Shown: positions 42,635 to 51,773 of the stretch, piece by piece | Layout of the letters: every line of letters begins with the position of its first letter | How positions within the stretch are numbered: position 1 is the stretch's first letter | Notes under the pieces: generated by a model | The model's input: the letters and a program-made list of their open reading frames with translations, nothing else | The model's database searches: none | Told to the model about the DNA's origin: nothing | Assembly (NCBI GenBank): GCA_964439625.1 | Contig: CAYTPI010000014.1 | Coordinates: forward strand, 34,371 to 98,370 | Origin: CAYTPI01 sp964439625 | Lineage (GTDB): Bacteria; Chloroflexota; Anaerolineae; Aggregatilineales; UBA3940 | Reading direction: 5' to 3' | Length of the DNA stretch: 64,000 nucleotides | Made by a program: the position numbers and the translations under genes

Positions 42635-44077
42635 ATGCAAGACTGGTTGACTGCGCGGGCCGCTGCCACGCCGAACACGTTGGCCCTGCTTCATAATGAT
42701 ATGCGTCTGACGTATGCCCAACTTGATGATCGCAGCAATGCAATGGCGATCAGTTTGCGGGCAAAAGGGGTTGAAGCGCGGCAGCATGTCGCCGTTTTGA
42801 TGGAAGCAGGGCCAGCCTATATCTCCATCATCTTCGGCCTGATGCGCCTCAACGCCATCTTGATCCCGCTCAACACCCGCCTGACAGTGCCTGAACTCAG
42901 GTGGCAGGTCAAACACGCGGATGTCAATTGGTTGCTCTTCGACGATGCTAATACTGAGCGAGCTGTGGCGCTCAATGCCTCACGGACGATAGCCATTATC
43001 GGGCAAGCGCCTGCGACCACAGACCAAATCAGCAGCACGATTGACCGCGACCAACTGCAAACGATTATCTTTACATCAGGGACGACCCGTTCACCGAAAG
43101 GCGTTGCACTGACCTATGGCAACCACTATGCCAGTGCCAACGCCTCGGCCTATCGGATCGGGTTGCAGCCAGATGATCTGTGGTTAAGCTGCTTACCCTT
43201 GTACCATGTCGGTGGCTTGGCGGTCTTTTTGCGCTCGTGCTTGTATGGGACAGGGGTGCTGCTGCACAATCGCTTTGACGTGGCCCAAGTCAGTGAGGTG
43301 TTAGACCAACTACCTGTCACGATGATCTCGCTGGTGCCGACGATGTTGTATCGTCTATTAGAACACCGTTCGAATTGGGACTTGCCCCATCTGCGCTGCG
43401 TGCTGCTTGGTGGGGCCGCCGCTCACTCCGATCTGCTGGCGCGGGCCTTCGCTGCTGGTATCCCGATCCACACGACTTACGGCCTCACTGAAGCGGCGTC
43501 ACAGGTGGCGACGATGCTACCGGACGGGGTCAGGCAGAAACCTGGCAGCGTCGGGCGCGGTCTGTTGTTTACGCAGACGCGCATTGTTGATCAAGCTGGG
43601 GGCGATCTGCCTGTTGGCGAAATCGGTGAGGTGTGGGTCAGTGGGCCAACGGTGATGCGCGGCTACTATAACAACCCTAACGCAACAGCCGAGGTGCTGC
43701 ACGCAGGGTGGTTACGCACCGGTGATATTGGCTACCTAGACGCCGCTGGTGATTTATTCATCCTCCAGCGCCGCAGTGACTTGATCATTTCCGGCGGCGA
43801 GAACGTGCTGCCAAGCGAAGTCGAGGCAGTGCTGAAAGCGCATCCTGCTGTTGCCGATGTGGTGGTGGTCGGTGTGGCTGATCCCGAATGGGGCCAAAAG
43901 GTCGCGGCTGTGGTAATTCCATCTGCCGCTGTGACCGCCGCAGACCTACAAAGCTACGCCCGCGATCACTTGGCTGGGCCAAAACTGCCGCGCCTATTCC
44001 GCTTTGTCGATGCTTTCCCCCAGACCGCATCAGGCAAAGTGCAGCGGGCAAAAGTACGGGCGTTGTTCAATGACTGA
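42635..44077 (+). CDS. menE: o-Succinylbenzoate-CoA ligase (MenE)
   Basis: 480 aa from the ATG at 42635 with AAAGGA upstream; the frame is open further upstream over the divergent hpt start, but that is not coding. It is an ANL-superfamily adenylate-forming enzyme: P-loop FTSGTTRSPKGVALT, TTYGLTEAAS, the hinge WLRTGDIGYLD and GGENVLPSEVE, and the C-terminal lysine in TASGKVQRAK. LSCLPLYHVGGLAV is typical of MenE. It activates o-succinylbenzoate in menaquinone synthesis. The next gene is menH, which supports this over a generic acyl-CoA ligase. Confidence 0.9.
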   Translation: MQDWLTARAAATPNTLALLHNDMRLTYAQLDDRSNAMAISLRAKGVEARQHVAVLMEAGPAYISIIFGLMRLNAILIPLNTRLTVPELRWQVKHADVNWLLFDDANTERAVALNASRTIAIIGQAPATTDQISSTIDRDQLQTIIFTSGTTRSPKGVALTYGNHYASANASAYRIGLQPDDLWLSCLPLYHVGGLAVFLRSCLYGTGVLLHNRFDVAQVSEVLDQLPVTMISLVPTMLYRLLEHRSNWDLPHLRCVLLGGAAAHSDLLARAFAAGIPIHTTYGLTEAASQVATMLPDGVRQKPGSVGRGLLFTQTRIVDQAGGDLPVGEIGEVWVSGPTVMRGYYNNPNATAEVLHAGWLRTGDIGYLDAAGDLFILQRRSDLIISGGENVLPSEVEAVLKAHPAVADVVVVGVADPEWGQKVAAVVIPSAAVTAADLQSYARDHLAGPKLPRLFRFVDAFPQTASGKVQRAKVRALFND

Positions 44078-44867
44078 TGTGAAACTGCACTTTGCGTTCA
44101 ACCGGCTAGATGACCGAAGTGACAAGTTACCGCTGCTGCTACTGCATGGCTTCACCGGGCAGGGTGAGAATTGGAACGACATTCGCGCTGGGCTGCCGCT
44201 GCCAACCCTAACAATTGACTTCCCAGGGCATGGGCGCTCAGAGGTGCCAGCCGCACCTGAGGACTATCAGATGGAGCCAACCGCAGAGCGCATCATACAG
44301 ATTGTACGCCAGTACGGACGGGTGCACTTACTTGGCTATTCGATGGGGGGGCGGATGGCGCTTTACCTTGCGTGCCACTACCCAGGCGACTTCGCCAAGA
44401 TCATACTGGAAAGCACGTCACCGGGGTTGGCGACTGCTGCAGAGCGTGCAGCCCGCCGCAGTCGTGATGCCGACCTCGCCGAGCGCATCGAGCGCGACGG
44501 GGTTGAGGCCTTCGTTGATTTTTGGGAAAACATCCCGCTGTTTGCCAGCCAGAAGCGCTTGCCTGCTGGGGTACAAGCTTACCACCGGGCGCTGCGCTTG
44601 CAGAATAATCGGGTTGGCTTGGCGAACAGCTTACGCGGCATGGGTACGGGCAGTCAACCGTCACTATGGGATGCGCTTGGCGAAGTCGGGTCGGATGCCT
44701 TGTTGATTGCGGGCGAATTGGACGCCAAATACGTTACGATCAACCAGCGGATGGCGGAACGGTTACCCAACGCCCGGCTTGAGGTCGTCTCCGATGCGGG
44801 GCATACCGTTCACCTCGAACAACCTACCCGCTACACCGAACTGATTACCGAGTTTCTGAAAGAGTGA
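44070..44867 (+). CDS. menH: SHCHC synthase (MenH), alpha/beta hydrolase
   Basis: 265 aa; the ATG at 44070 overlaps the menE end by eight bases. Motifs: LLLHGFTGQGENWN (oxyanion region), DFPGHGRSE, nucleophile elbow LLGYSMGGRMAL, acid in LIAGELDAKY and the His in DAGHTVHLEQP. MenH removes pyruvate from SEPHCHC in menaquinone synthesis. Sequence alone would allow another hydrolase, but the family-typical opening and coupling to menE support MenH. Confidence 0.87.
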   Translation: MTDVKLHFAFNRLDDRSDKLPLLLLHGFTGQGENWNDIRAGLPLPTLTIDFPGHGRSEVPAAPEDYQMEPTAERIIQIVRQYGRVHLLGYSMGGRMALYLACHYPGDFAKIILESTSPGLATAAERAARRSRDADLAERIERDGVEAFVDFWENIPLFASQKRLPAGVQAYHRALRLQNNRVGLANSLRGMGTGSQPSLWDALGEVGSDALLIAGELDAKYVTINQRMAERLPNARLEVVSDAGHTVHLEQPTRYTELITEFLKE

Positions 44868-45697
44868 CGTACCTTTCCATGCACTATCCGATCTATGAAT
44901 ACGGCGGTACGGGCGAAATTGTCCATATGTATGGTGGCAATGGCTTCCCGCCGCAAGTTTATGGCCCCATGCTGGCAGCAATCACTAAGGCGCACCGCGT
45001 GATTTCAGCCCTGCCGCGTCCACTGTGGCCCAACCCACCTGCACCTGAGTCAATGGAAACCTGGCTGGATTTTGCCGACGATCTACTGGGGGCGCTCGAT
45101 ATGCGCGGCCTGACGGACGTTACGCTGGTCGGGCATTCGTTAGGTGGCATCGTCAGCCTTCTTGCCGTCGTCAAAGAACCGGAGCGCTTCACAAAGTTAG
45201 CGTTGATTGACCCAGTGTTGTTTCTGCCAGAGGCGCTGCAACAGATGGCGGCACGCGAATCCAGCCCGTTGGCCCGGCAAGCGCTGCGTCGTCGGGCGCG
45301 CTTCCAGACCTTAGCGGAGGCTTTCACCTATTGGCGCGGGCAGCGCTTTTTTGAACAATGGTCGGATGAGATGCTCCAGCGCTACACCGAGGGTTTATTA
45401 ACGCAAGACACGGATGGCGGCTATCAACTTAGATGGCCCCCCGCATGGGAGGCGCGCATCTTTAACACGCCTTTTGTCGATGTTTGGGCGCAGATCGAGG
45501 CGCTGTCACCAGACCTCCCGGTGCTGGTTATGCGGGGTGGTACAACCGATGTATTTATGGAGGCCGCCGCCGCACGCTTTCAAGCGTATGTGCCGCAAAC
45601 GGGCTACAAAGTCATCGAGGGGCACGGGCACACCTTCCCGATCACGGCGGCTGACGAGACGGGTGATTTGCTCAATATATGGTTGACTTCAGCTTAA
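44864..45697 (+). CDS. Alpha/beta hydrolase, coupled to menH
   Basis: 277 aa. A GTG at 44864 overlaps the menH stop by four bases (GTGA); a downstream ATG at 44879 is possible. Nucleophile elbow TLVGHSLGGIVSLLAV, an acid candidate in VLVMRGGTTDVF and the terminal His in VIEGHGHTFPI. The N-terminal HMYGGNGFPPQVYGPML serves as the oxyanion segment. Operon position behind menE-menH hints at quinone or lipid metabolism, but the substrate is unknown. Confidence 0.82.
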   Translation: MTYLSMHYPIYEYGGTGEIVHMYGGNGFPPQVYGPMLAAITKAHRVISALPRPLWPNPPAPESMETWLDFADDLLGALDMRGLTDVTLVGHSLGGIVSLLAVVKEPERFTKLALIDPVLFLPEALQQMAARESSPLARQALRRRARFQTLAEAFTYWRGQRFFEQWSDEMLQRYTEGLLTQDTDGGYQLRWPPAWEARIFNTPFVDVWAQIEALSPDLPVLVMRGGTTDVFMEAAAARFQAYVPQTGYKVIEGHGHTFPITAADETGDLLNIWLTSA

Positions 45698-45789
45698 AAA
45701 AACTTTTACCCTGTCTGTATTAATCGTTTCTTAAAGTCAATCGTGTAGCATCCAACACACTAACGGACGCAGCAGGAGGCGCACTCGTC

Positions 45790-46329
45790 ATGACTATAGA
45801 TGTATTTTGGGGAAATGAAGCGAAAAATATCATTGTCTACCAAATGGATGACCAATGGACTGGGCAGGAGTGGATTGATGCAGTTAAGCGTTGTAATTCA
45901 ATGATAGATACGATTACCCACAATGTTGACATAATTTATGACTTTACTAAAGCGAAGGGTCATTTTGACGTCCGAGGATTTCTTAATAATATAAAAGAAG
46001 CGTCTCATCTGAATCGAACAGACCGTGCCGACCGAGTTGTTGTCGTCGGAGTGTCACCCGTTATTTCAACGTTGGTTGAAATAGTACCACGGACATTTCG
46101 AAGTAATCAGCGTGTTGAGTTCAAGTCTTCTCTTGCGGATGCCTTTGCGTATCTTGAAAGTGAGCCTGCCGCACGTCCCTCAAACTCTGGGCAATTGGTA
46201 CTCAAACAGCCAACGGAAGAACTATACAGCAAAGATACTAAGCCACAGAAGGATGTTGAGCGGATCGATTTAAAGAGCAACGAAACTGAGAGCAATAACA
46301 ATGATCCTCAATACAAAACAGTGATCTGA
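45790..46329 (+). CDS. STAS-like protein of an orphan two-gene cassette
   Basis: 179 aa, family not named with certainty. Residues 1-125 follow a STAS/SpoIIAA-like alternation (IDVFWGNEAKNIIVYQMDD, EWIDAVKRCNSMI, VDIIYDFTKA, RVVVVGVSP, FKSSLADAFAYLES). The C-terminal ~50 residues are polar and disordered. No signal or membrane segment. GCAGGAGG lies 12-13 bases before the ATG. It precedes the next gene by 19 bases and looks more AT-rich than its neighbours, which could mean acquisition by transfer. A role as anti-anti-sigma factor, carrier or immunity partner cannot be told apart. Confidence 0.6.
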   Translation: MTIDVFWGNEAKNIIVYQMDDQWTGQEWIDAVKRCNSMIDTITHNVDIIYDFTKAKGHFDVRGFLNNIKEASHLNRTDRADRVVVVGVSPVISTLVEIVPRTFRSNQRVEFKSSLADAFAYLESEPAARPSNSGQLVLKQPTEELYSKDTKPQKDVERIDLKSNETESNNNDPQYKTVI

Positions 46330-46348
46330 CTGATAGAGGAGATTAATC

Positions 46349-47155
46349 TTGCAAGAGCCAACACCAAAAGGTTGGGAAGTAAGTTATTGCGGCACTTATT
46401 CGCCAGACTCAGTAGGCGGCAGCACGCTGTCCGAAAGTACTATGCCATGGGTTCCTGGTGCTGGGCATACTTTTTTAGTCCTTAAGCACAATGGAGTCGT
46501 CGTCGGTGGAGCTGGCCTAGTGCCCAGCTACCGTGACGGCACACTTCAAACAGTTAAACAAGCCCTTATTGATGGAGAGCCCGTCCCTGGGAAGATAAAC
46601 CATGAGCTGGTCGGTCGTTATGCTAGCTCGAAAGACCTTCGCTCAGTCACAACAGGTATCTCTGAAGAACAAGCTTATCGCTTGATCAAAGCAGTCGAGC
46701 GCGATAAGGAGAATCCACCTCAGTATTCTCCGTACCATAAATTTAGAGGACCGCACTCGAATTGTACAGGTTACGCCACACGGCTTCTGGCTGAAACTGG
46801 CATAGAAGGGAACGAGGCGTTTCAAACTGCCGTAACGACGGCGCGCAGGTCTCTGCAAGAGACTCGAAATGCATCACACGAACCATTTTACATCAACGCA
46901 GCTACACAGAAGACGCTTCGTGACGAAGGTATGCAGCAGCAAATTGCCATGGCTGTTGCGTGGGAAGGTGGTAAAGATAAAGCAAAGGCTGGTTGGCTGC
47001 TGAGGGATGGCAGACGCTTATTTAGTGAGATGGACAAGAAATTTACTCATAGTGAAGCACGCTTGATTGGTAGCCCAGCTCGAGGGCCACAAATACAACC
47101 AGAGCAACCAAAGCGACCAACAAGGCCTCAACCTCCCATACGTTCTAGACTTTAA
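46349..47155 (+). CDS. Putative permuted papain-fold (NlpC/P60-like) enzyme or effector
   Basis: 268 aa; starts at a TTG codon or a nearby alternative (AGGAG lies upstream). A histidine early (VPGAGHTFLVLKHNGVVVGG, near residue 39) and a later SNCTGYATRLLAE (Cys near 138, on a helix start) are placed as in circularly permuted papain-like families (LRAT, YiiX/YebB), which hydrolyse amides or esters of cell-wall peptides or lipids. The last ~30 residues are Pro/Gln/Arg-rich. No signal peptide, so if it acts on the wall it would need a dedicated export route. It is cotranscribed with the STAS-like gene. The enzyme call is based on motif placement only. Confidence 0.5.
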   Translation: MQEPTPKGWEVSYCGTYSPDSVGGSTLSESTMPWVPGAGHTFLVLKHNGVVVGGAGLVPSYRDGTLQTVKQALIDGEPVPGKINHELVGRYASSKDLRSVTTGISEEQAYRLIKAVERDKENPPQYSPYHKFRGPHSNCTGYATRLLAETGIEGNEAFQTAVTTARRSLQETRNASHEPFYINAATQKTLRDEGMQQQIAMAVAWEGGKDKAKAGWLLRDGRRLFSEMDKKFTHSEARLIGSPARGPQIQPEQPKRPTRPQPPIRSRL

Positions 47156-47266
47156 CAATCAGAGCACTGTTCACGTAGCTTTATGGTCGAATGTTTTGGA
47201 TTAGTGCATTGTCACATAAGGCTACATGAACAGTCTTGGCTGGTAATCAAAACCAGTACATCTATC

Positions 47267-48178
47267 TTAGTTCAACGCGTCGCCGCCGGTGCCAGGTGTG
47301 AGAGTCTCTGTACCCAAGCCTGAGCTAATCCCAACGACGGTATCCGTCCACAGAGCAGTCAGCGTGCCATCGGCATTGACGGTGTAGTTGACCACACCGC
47401 AGTCACCACTGTTGGCGTAGGAAGCCGCCAGAACATCTGCGTTCAGGACAGACACGCCGCGAAACTCGACAGTTTCGTTATTCTCGGTGAATATCTGCCG
47501 AAACAGATAGGCACGGTCGTCGGTGCCGGGAGTTAGCGTCATGTTGCCGCCGTAGGTGGTGCCATCGGGGTTGGTACCCGTAACTTGATATTCAAACGGC
47601 AGACCAACCACGGGGGTATTGGGCAAAGGGTCAGCCCGTTCGGGGCTGGTGCCTTCACCCTCTAGGACCCACAGACCATCCAGCGAACCATCTTCAGCGA
47701 CGTTATAGGCACTGACGGAACAGCCCGAAAGCGGGTAGGCAACGGAGAATGTCCTGTTCAGGAAGATGCCTTGCCCCTCAGTCACGGCGTCATCAATGAG
47801 CCACGAAATAATGAAGAAATCACCAACGCCGCTGATAGTAGCCGTTCCGATATAACCTGTACTTTCAGCAGGGTTTGTGCCGCTCACGGTGTAGCTGCCA
47901 ACCAATGTGCTTGGGCCTGCATCTGGGTTGACGTTGCTTGGATCAAGGTTTGGGGTAGGTATCACATCGCCCGAGCCACCTCCAAGGCCACCGCGCTCGG
48001 TGCCTTTGTCGCTTTCGCCTGAGCTGCTGTCCGTAGGTGGAACAGTCGCTTCAAGCTGTGGTTCTGCCGTTGTGACATCCGACGTAACAATCACGAATTC
48101 CTCTGAAGCGCCGCCACAAGCGATGGCTGCGGCAGCCATCAGCCCAAGTGCCAGCGTCAAGTGTCGTTTGCTGTGCAT
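47267..48178 (-). CDS. Lipoprotein with two fibronectin-binding-like repeats
   Basis: 303 aa; lipobox AIAC (Cys21). After a Thr/Ser/Gly-rich linker there are two copies of a beta-rich repeat: GSYTVSGTNPAESTGYIGTA... and FEYQVTGTNPDGTTYGGNMT..., each later containing CxVxxYxVxxDGxLxxLW. This pattern (xVTGTNPDGxxYxG, then C-V, DG-L-x-LW) is seen in bacterial fibronectin-binding-type repeat proteins. Anchored outside the membrane. It follows the methyltransferase gene by 45 bases on the same strand. Confidence 0.75.
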   Translation of the reverse strand: MHSKRHLTLALGLMAAAAIACGGASEEFVIVTSDVTTAEPQLEATVPPTDSSSGESDKGTERGGLGGGSGDVIPTPNLDPSNVNPDAGPSTLVGSYTVSGTNPAESTGYIGTATISGVGDFFIISWLIDDAVTEGQGIFLNRTFSVAYPLSGCSVSAYNVAEDGSLDGLWVLEGEGTSPERADPLPNTPVVGLPFEYQVTGTNPDGTTYGGNMTLTPGTDDRAYLFRQIFTENNETVEFRGVSVLNADVLAASYANSGDCGVVNYTVNADGTLTALWTDTVVGISSGLGTETLTPGTGGDALN

Positions 48179-48223
48179 CTTCTTCTCAAATCCTTTTAGT
48201 GTGTTCCTGAAATAAAACTGGGG

Positions 48224-49114
48224 TTACACAGGTGCCTTGAAATCGTAGACCCCATTGACGATAGCATAACTATGACTGCAACCACCGCATGTGATTGTAT
48301 CGCCTGCTTCAGATAGCGCATATCCACCGCAACTTGGGCAGCGCCAGAAGGCACCATCGGGGGCAGCGCTTTGATCAGGGCCTGCTGCCTCTGTGCGCAC
48401 AAAGACACTCGGGGCCAACTGCCATAGGTTGCCAGTCAACTGGGCGAAAGAGTCCATGGCTACCAGCATGCTCGTTGGGATGAGCTTCTTGAGTAGATTG
48501 ATACGATAATGTGAGACCGTCAACATGCGACCCGGCTCAAATTGAGCGGTCCGTAACTGCTCATCAACATAAGATGGATGGAAGTTCAGGTTTAGTTCGA
48601 CAAACTCAATCGGCTCAGGTGAAAAGGGATTCCAGTCTTGTTGCTTCAGCCCGTAGCGCAAAATCGCCTTGATGTTCTGCTTGTTGGCATACTCCAACAA
48701 AAAGACCGACCCAGCTTTGAGCGTCTTACGAACATCAGCGAGCGCCCGAGGGGCGTCCGTTAAATGATGGATCACGCGGATCATAGTGGCGGCGTCGAAG
48801 ACATGCGGCGCAAACGGCAGCGAGTAAATATCAGCGGCAACATATAGATAGCCATCGTCGCCGAGTTTTTCTCGTGCAAATTCCAATTGAGAGCGTGAAT
48901 AGTCCAGCAGAACAACTTGATCGTAGCCGCTGTACATCGCTGACAGCCGTCCGAAACCCGCGCCAAGTTCAAGCAAGCGCCCTCCCGTCAATGGGAACAG
49001 GCGCTTGATGGCGATGCGCTCTACTTTGTCTTCGTATTCGCGTTCGCCGTGCTCCCAAAAATCTGTGCGGTAAGTTGCGCCTTCATAATCACAGATTTGG
49101 GGTGTGTCTGTCAT
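48224..49114 (-). CDS. SAM-dependent methyltransferase with C-terminal zinc ribbon
   Basis: 296 aa. A class I methyltransferase core: SAM motif I LLELGAGFGRLSAMY, motif II VVLLDYSRSQLEFA, motif IV region FDAATMIRVIHHL. The C-terminal ~50 residues carry CPSCGG and CGGCSHSY, a two-CxxC zinc ribbon of the kind found in Trm112/UPF0434 proteins, ending in VNGVYDF. The arrangement catalytic domain then ribbon in one chain is notable because Trm112-like ribbons usually act as separate methyltransferase activators. Substrate unknown. Confidence 0.82.
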   Translation of the reverse strand: MTDTPQICDYEGATYRTDFWEHGEREYEDKVERIAIKRLFPLTGGRLLELGAGFGRLSAMYSGYDQVVLLDYSRSQLEFAREKLGDDGYLYVAADIYSLPFAPHVFDAATMIRVIHHLTDAPRALADVRKTLKAGSVFLLEYANKQNIKAILRYGLKQQDWNPFSPEPIEFVELNLNFHPSYVDEQLRTAQFEPGRMLTVSHYRINLLKKLIPTSMLVAMDSFAQLTGNLWQLAPSVFVRTEAAGPDQSAAPDGAFWRCPSCGGYALSEAGDTITCGGCSHSYAIVNGVYDFKAPV

Positions 49115-49250
49115 AATAGTCGTCCTTTGGGTGTGCTAAATATTTGTTACAAGACCCTATCATCAATAGGGTTTGCGACTCAGTTTCACTACAATTGCGC
49201 CTATAACCATACTCACAATCTGTTAAACCACCACAAAATAGGGGCTACTA

Positions 49251-50603
49251 TTGGAACGTACACTCGAACCACCAAGCCAGCTAGCGACTGCTGCTGCTGA
49301 CATGATTCCGGAGCCACAATCATTTAACGACCTTGATATCCAGAAGAATATTGTGATCGACTTGATCATGCGGTTGATGTTTCAGGAAGGTACTGTGTCT
49401 CTGAAGCGCTTCGCAGATGTTATCAAGCTGAAGGCCGGCATGTTGGATGATATCCTCAGCCGGATGCAGAACGAGCATATGGTTGAGGTTTCTAGTGCGG
49501 GGCAGCTTGGGCGCTTAAGCTACCAATACCGCCTTACGGATAACGGACAGAAACGGGCGCAAGAAGCGTTTGAACGCTCAGCCTATATTGGCGCAGCGCC
49601 GGTGACAATCGAGAAGTACAACGAGATGATCATGGCGCAAACCCAACGCGACAAGAATATCCCAATTTCCGAATTCCAGCGTGCGCTTGAACATTTGGTG
49701 CTGCCCCACGGCTTTGAAAGGCAACTTGGCCCAGCGGTCAATAAAGGCACATCGCTCTTTCTCTACGGGCCTCCCGGAAATGGTAAAACGACGATTGCCG
49801 AGTCAATCGCAGAACTGGTCGGTGGCTCTGACCCGATCTGGCTGCCGTATGCCTTGACCATCGGCGGGTATATTGTCAATATGTACGATAATCTGGTACA
49901 TCAGCCGCATGAGGCCGCAGACAGTTATCGCCGCCGTGGGACAGGCCAAGCACCGGTTGATGAACGCTGGGGCTTGTTCAAGCGCCCCGTGGTGACCGTC
50001 GGTGGTGAGCTGGCAATGGATTCTCTCGATCTGCGCTATGACGCCACGGCTAAGTTCTATGAAGCACCGCTGCAAATGAAAGCCAACGGCGGTATGTTTT
50101 TGATTGACGACTTCGGGCGTCAGATGATGCGTCCGCAAGAATTACTCAACCGTTGGATCGTCCCGTTAGAGACCGGCGTTGACTATCTGCGACTGCGCAC
50201 GGGGCAAACGATGGAAATTCCCTTCCGCCAATTGATCGTCTTTAGCACCAACCTCGATCCACTTGACCTAGCCGACGAAGCTTTCTTGCGCCGCATTCAG
50301 ATTAAGGTGTTGGTCGATGGGCCGGATAAGAACATGTACTATCAGATTTTCAAAGTCATGTGTGATGCAATGGGCGTCGAGTTCAACAGAGATGCCTTCA
50401 TCCACCTGCTAGAGAAGTGGTACGGGCAAAGCGGACGGGAGCTGCAAGCCTGCCACCCGCGCGATATTCTGAAGATCATTAAGGCGATGTGCGAATTTGA
50501 GGAACTGCCGTTTCATCTTTCCATCGAAAAGATCGATGCGGCCTGCGGTGTTTATTTCGTCGAGAGTACGGGCAGCGGTTGGGCAAAGGCCGTCAATAAT
50601 TGA
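49251..50603 (+). CDS. AAA+ ATPase with N-terminal winged helix
   Basis: 450 aa from a TTG (49251) with AGGGG upstream; an ATG at 49302 is the alternative. Residues ~30-115 form a winged-helix-like region (VIDLIMRLMFQEGTVSLKRF, YRLTDNGQKRAQEAF). Walker A is LYGPPGNGKT at 173-180; Walker B GGMFLIDDFGRQ is followed by sensor 1 (FSTNLDP) and an arginine finger (AFLRRIQIKV). Proteins of this type are widespread in Chloroflexota and cyanobacteria as predicted chaperone-type ATPases. No pilus or secretion gene is adjacent here. Cytoplasmic; target unknown. Confidence 0.82.
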   Translation: MERTLEPPSQLATAAADMIPEPQSFNDLDIQKNIVIDLIMRLMFQEGTVSLKRFADVIKLKAGMLDDILSRMQNEHMVEVSSAGQLGRLSYQYRLTDNGQKRAQEAFERSAYIGAAPVTIEKYNEMIMAQTQRDKNIPISEFQRALEHLVLPHGFERQLGPAVNKGTSLFLYGPPGNGKTTIAESIAELVGGSDPIWLPYALTIGGYIVNMYDNLVHQPHEAADSYRRRGTGQAPVDERWGLFKRPVVTVGGELAMDSLDLRYDATAKFYEAPLQMKANGGMFLIDDFGRQMMRPQELLNRWIVPLETGVDYLRLRTGQTMEIPFRQLIVFSTNLDPLDLADEAFLRRIQIKVLVDGPDKNMYYQIFKVMCDAMGVEFNRDAFIHLLEKWYGQSGRELQACHPRDILKIIKAMCEFEELPFHLSIEKIDAACGVYFVESTGSGWAKAVNN

Positions 50604-50633
50604 ACCGTTGACGACCACCGGTAAAGTCGCTGC

Positions 50634-51644
50634 TCAATCTAAGTATCCGGCGACCAGCCAGCCTTGCCCATTCGGGATCAGGGTGATCACTTGGCGCGTA
50701 TCATCGGTGAAGTACAACTGCTCAGTGCCGTCTACACTGACGGTTTGGTACGTCGTTGTATAGGGGTTTTCCGGAGCCGTGGCCCAACCGAGCCTGTCTC
50801 GTAGATTGGGCACCTCACGCCAGGCTTTGCCCAGTCCGCGGGTGGGTTGGTAAAAGCCTGCTGGCGGAATGATAGCGGGGTCTTCGGCAGGTTCTACGTC
50901 GGAATGGAGATCGTCCACCACAATCCAGGCGATATTATCCGTCTCCTCGATTACCTGGGGTTCATCGAACAGTACGTAAATCTGGGCCGTCTGCCCAAAG
51001 CGGAACATCCTACCGCGCTCAAATGGCTGGGTGATCACCTGCTGTTCTAACCCGTTGGCATTGGGACAACCCGCTTCAGGAGCAGGTTGGAAGAACCATT
51101 CGTAGACGCCACAGCCGACCCCAATCGCTATCTCCTGCTCGACGACTTCGCTGCCATTGGTCACTGCGAGGACGTATATTTCGCTGCGCCCTGAGTCTTG
51201 CACTGTAACTCCGATTTCCCCTTCTGTCTCGACCTCCCAAGTGGTACCCGCTTCACCATCAGAGTTTAAGCGGTAGATGAAGGCCCCCGAAGCCAACTCT
51301 GCCGACCAGAATAATTGCACATCTTCGCCGGGGGCGGCCTCTTGTGGGTTTGCGACGAAGTATTCAATGACCGGCGGCGGGGCTTCACCAATGCCTTCAC
51401 CGACAACGGCTGTGGGGATAGCGCCGAGTGCCAGCGTCGCCGTTGCTTGCGGGGTGGGAACCAGCGTCGCGGCTGAGGATTGTGGGGCTTCAACAGTTGC
51501 CTCTGGTTGTACCGCCACCGATGTGGCCTCGACGCCCGGTGGGCTAGGCGTCAAGGTGGGCAATGGTTCGATGCTGGGTTCTAGTGGCAGGCACGCCGTG
51601 ATCGTCAGGGCGAAGGTCAGGGTTAGCAGCGTTTTTTTGAGCAT
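50634..51644 (-). CDS. Lipoprotein of unknown function
   Basis: 336 aa; lipobox ITAC (Cys18) after LKKTLLTLTFALTITAC. A Thr/Pro/Ala/Val linker (LVPTPQATATLALG) is typical of Chloroflexota lipoproteins. Residues ~92-175 form an Ig-like beta domain (VIEYFVANPQEAAPGEDVQLFW, ASGAFIYRLNSDG). The C-terminal half is a distinct beta-rich domain with two cysteines (GCGVYEW, EAGCPNANG), found with IAWIVVDDLHSD. No catalytic motif. Anchored outside the membrane. Confidence 0.72.
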   Translation of the reverse strand: MLKKTLLTLTFALTITACLPLEPSIEPLPTLTPSPPGVEATSVAVQPEATVEAPQSSAATLVPTPQATATLALGAIPTAVVGEGIGEAPPPVIEYFVANPQEAAPGEDVQLFWSAELASGAFIYRLNSDGEAGTTWEVETEGEIGVTVQDSGRSEIYVLAVTNGSEVVEQEIAIGVGCGVYEWFFQPAPEAGCPNANGLEQQVITQPFERGRMFRFGQTAQIYVLFDEPQVIEETDNIAWIVVDDLHSDVEPAEDPAIIPPAGFYQPTRGLGKAWREVPNLRDRLGWATAPENPYTTTYQTVSVDGTEQLYFTDDTRQVITLIPNGQGWLVAGYLD

Positions 51645-51773
51645 GTGTTTCCACCATGAATTAGCATTGCCGCTATATTAGCACAGTATCAGATAGAGAA
51701 TGTAAGGTTAAAAACTGGAATCTGCTCACCACTGAGGCTGTTGTTGTCATTGATGACACTTGGCAATGGGCAC

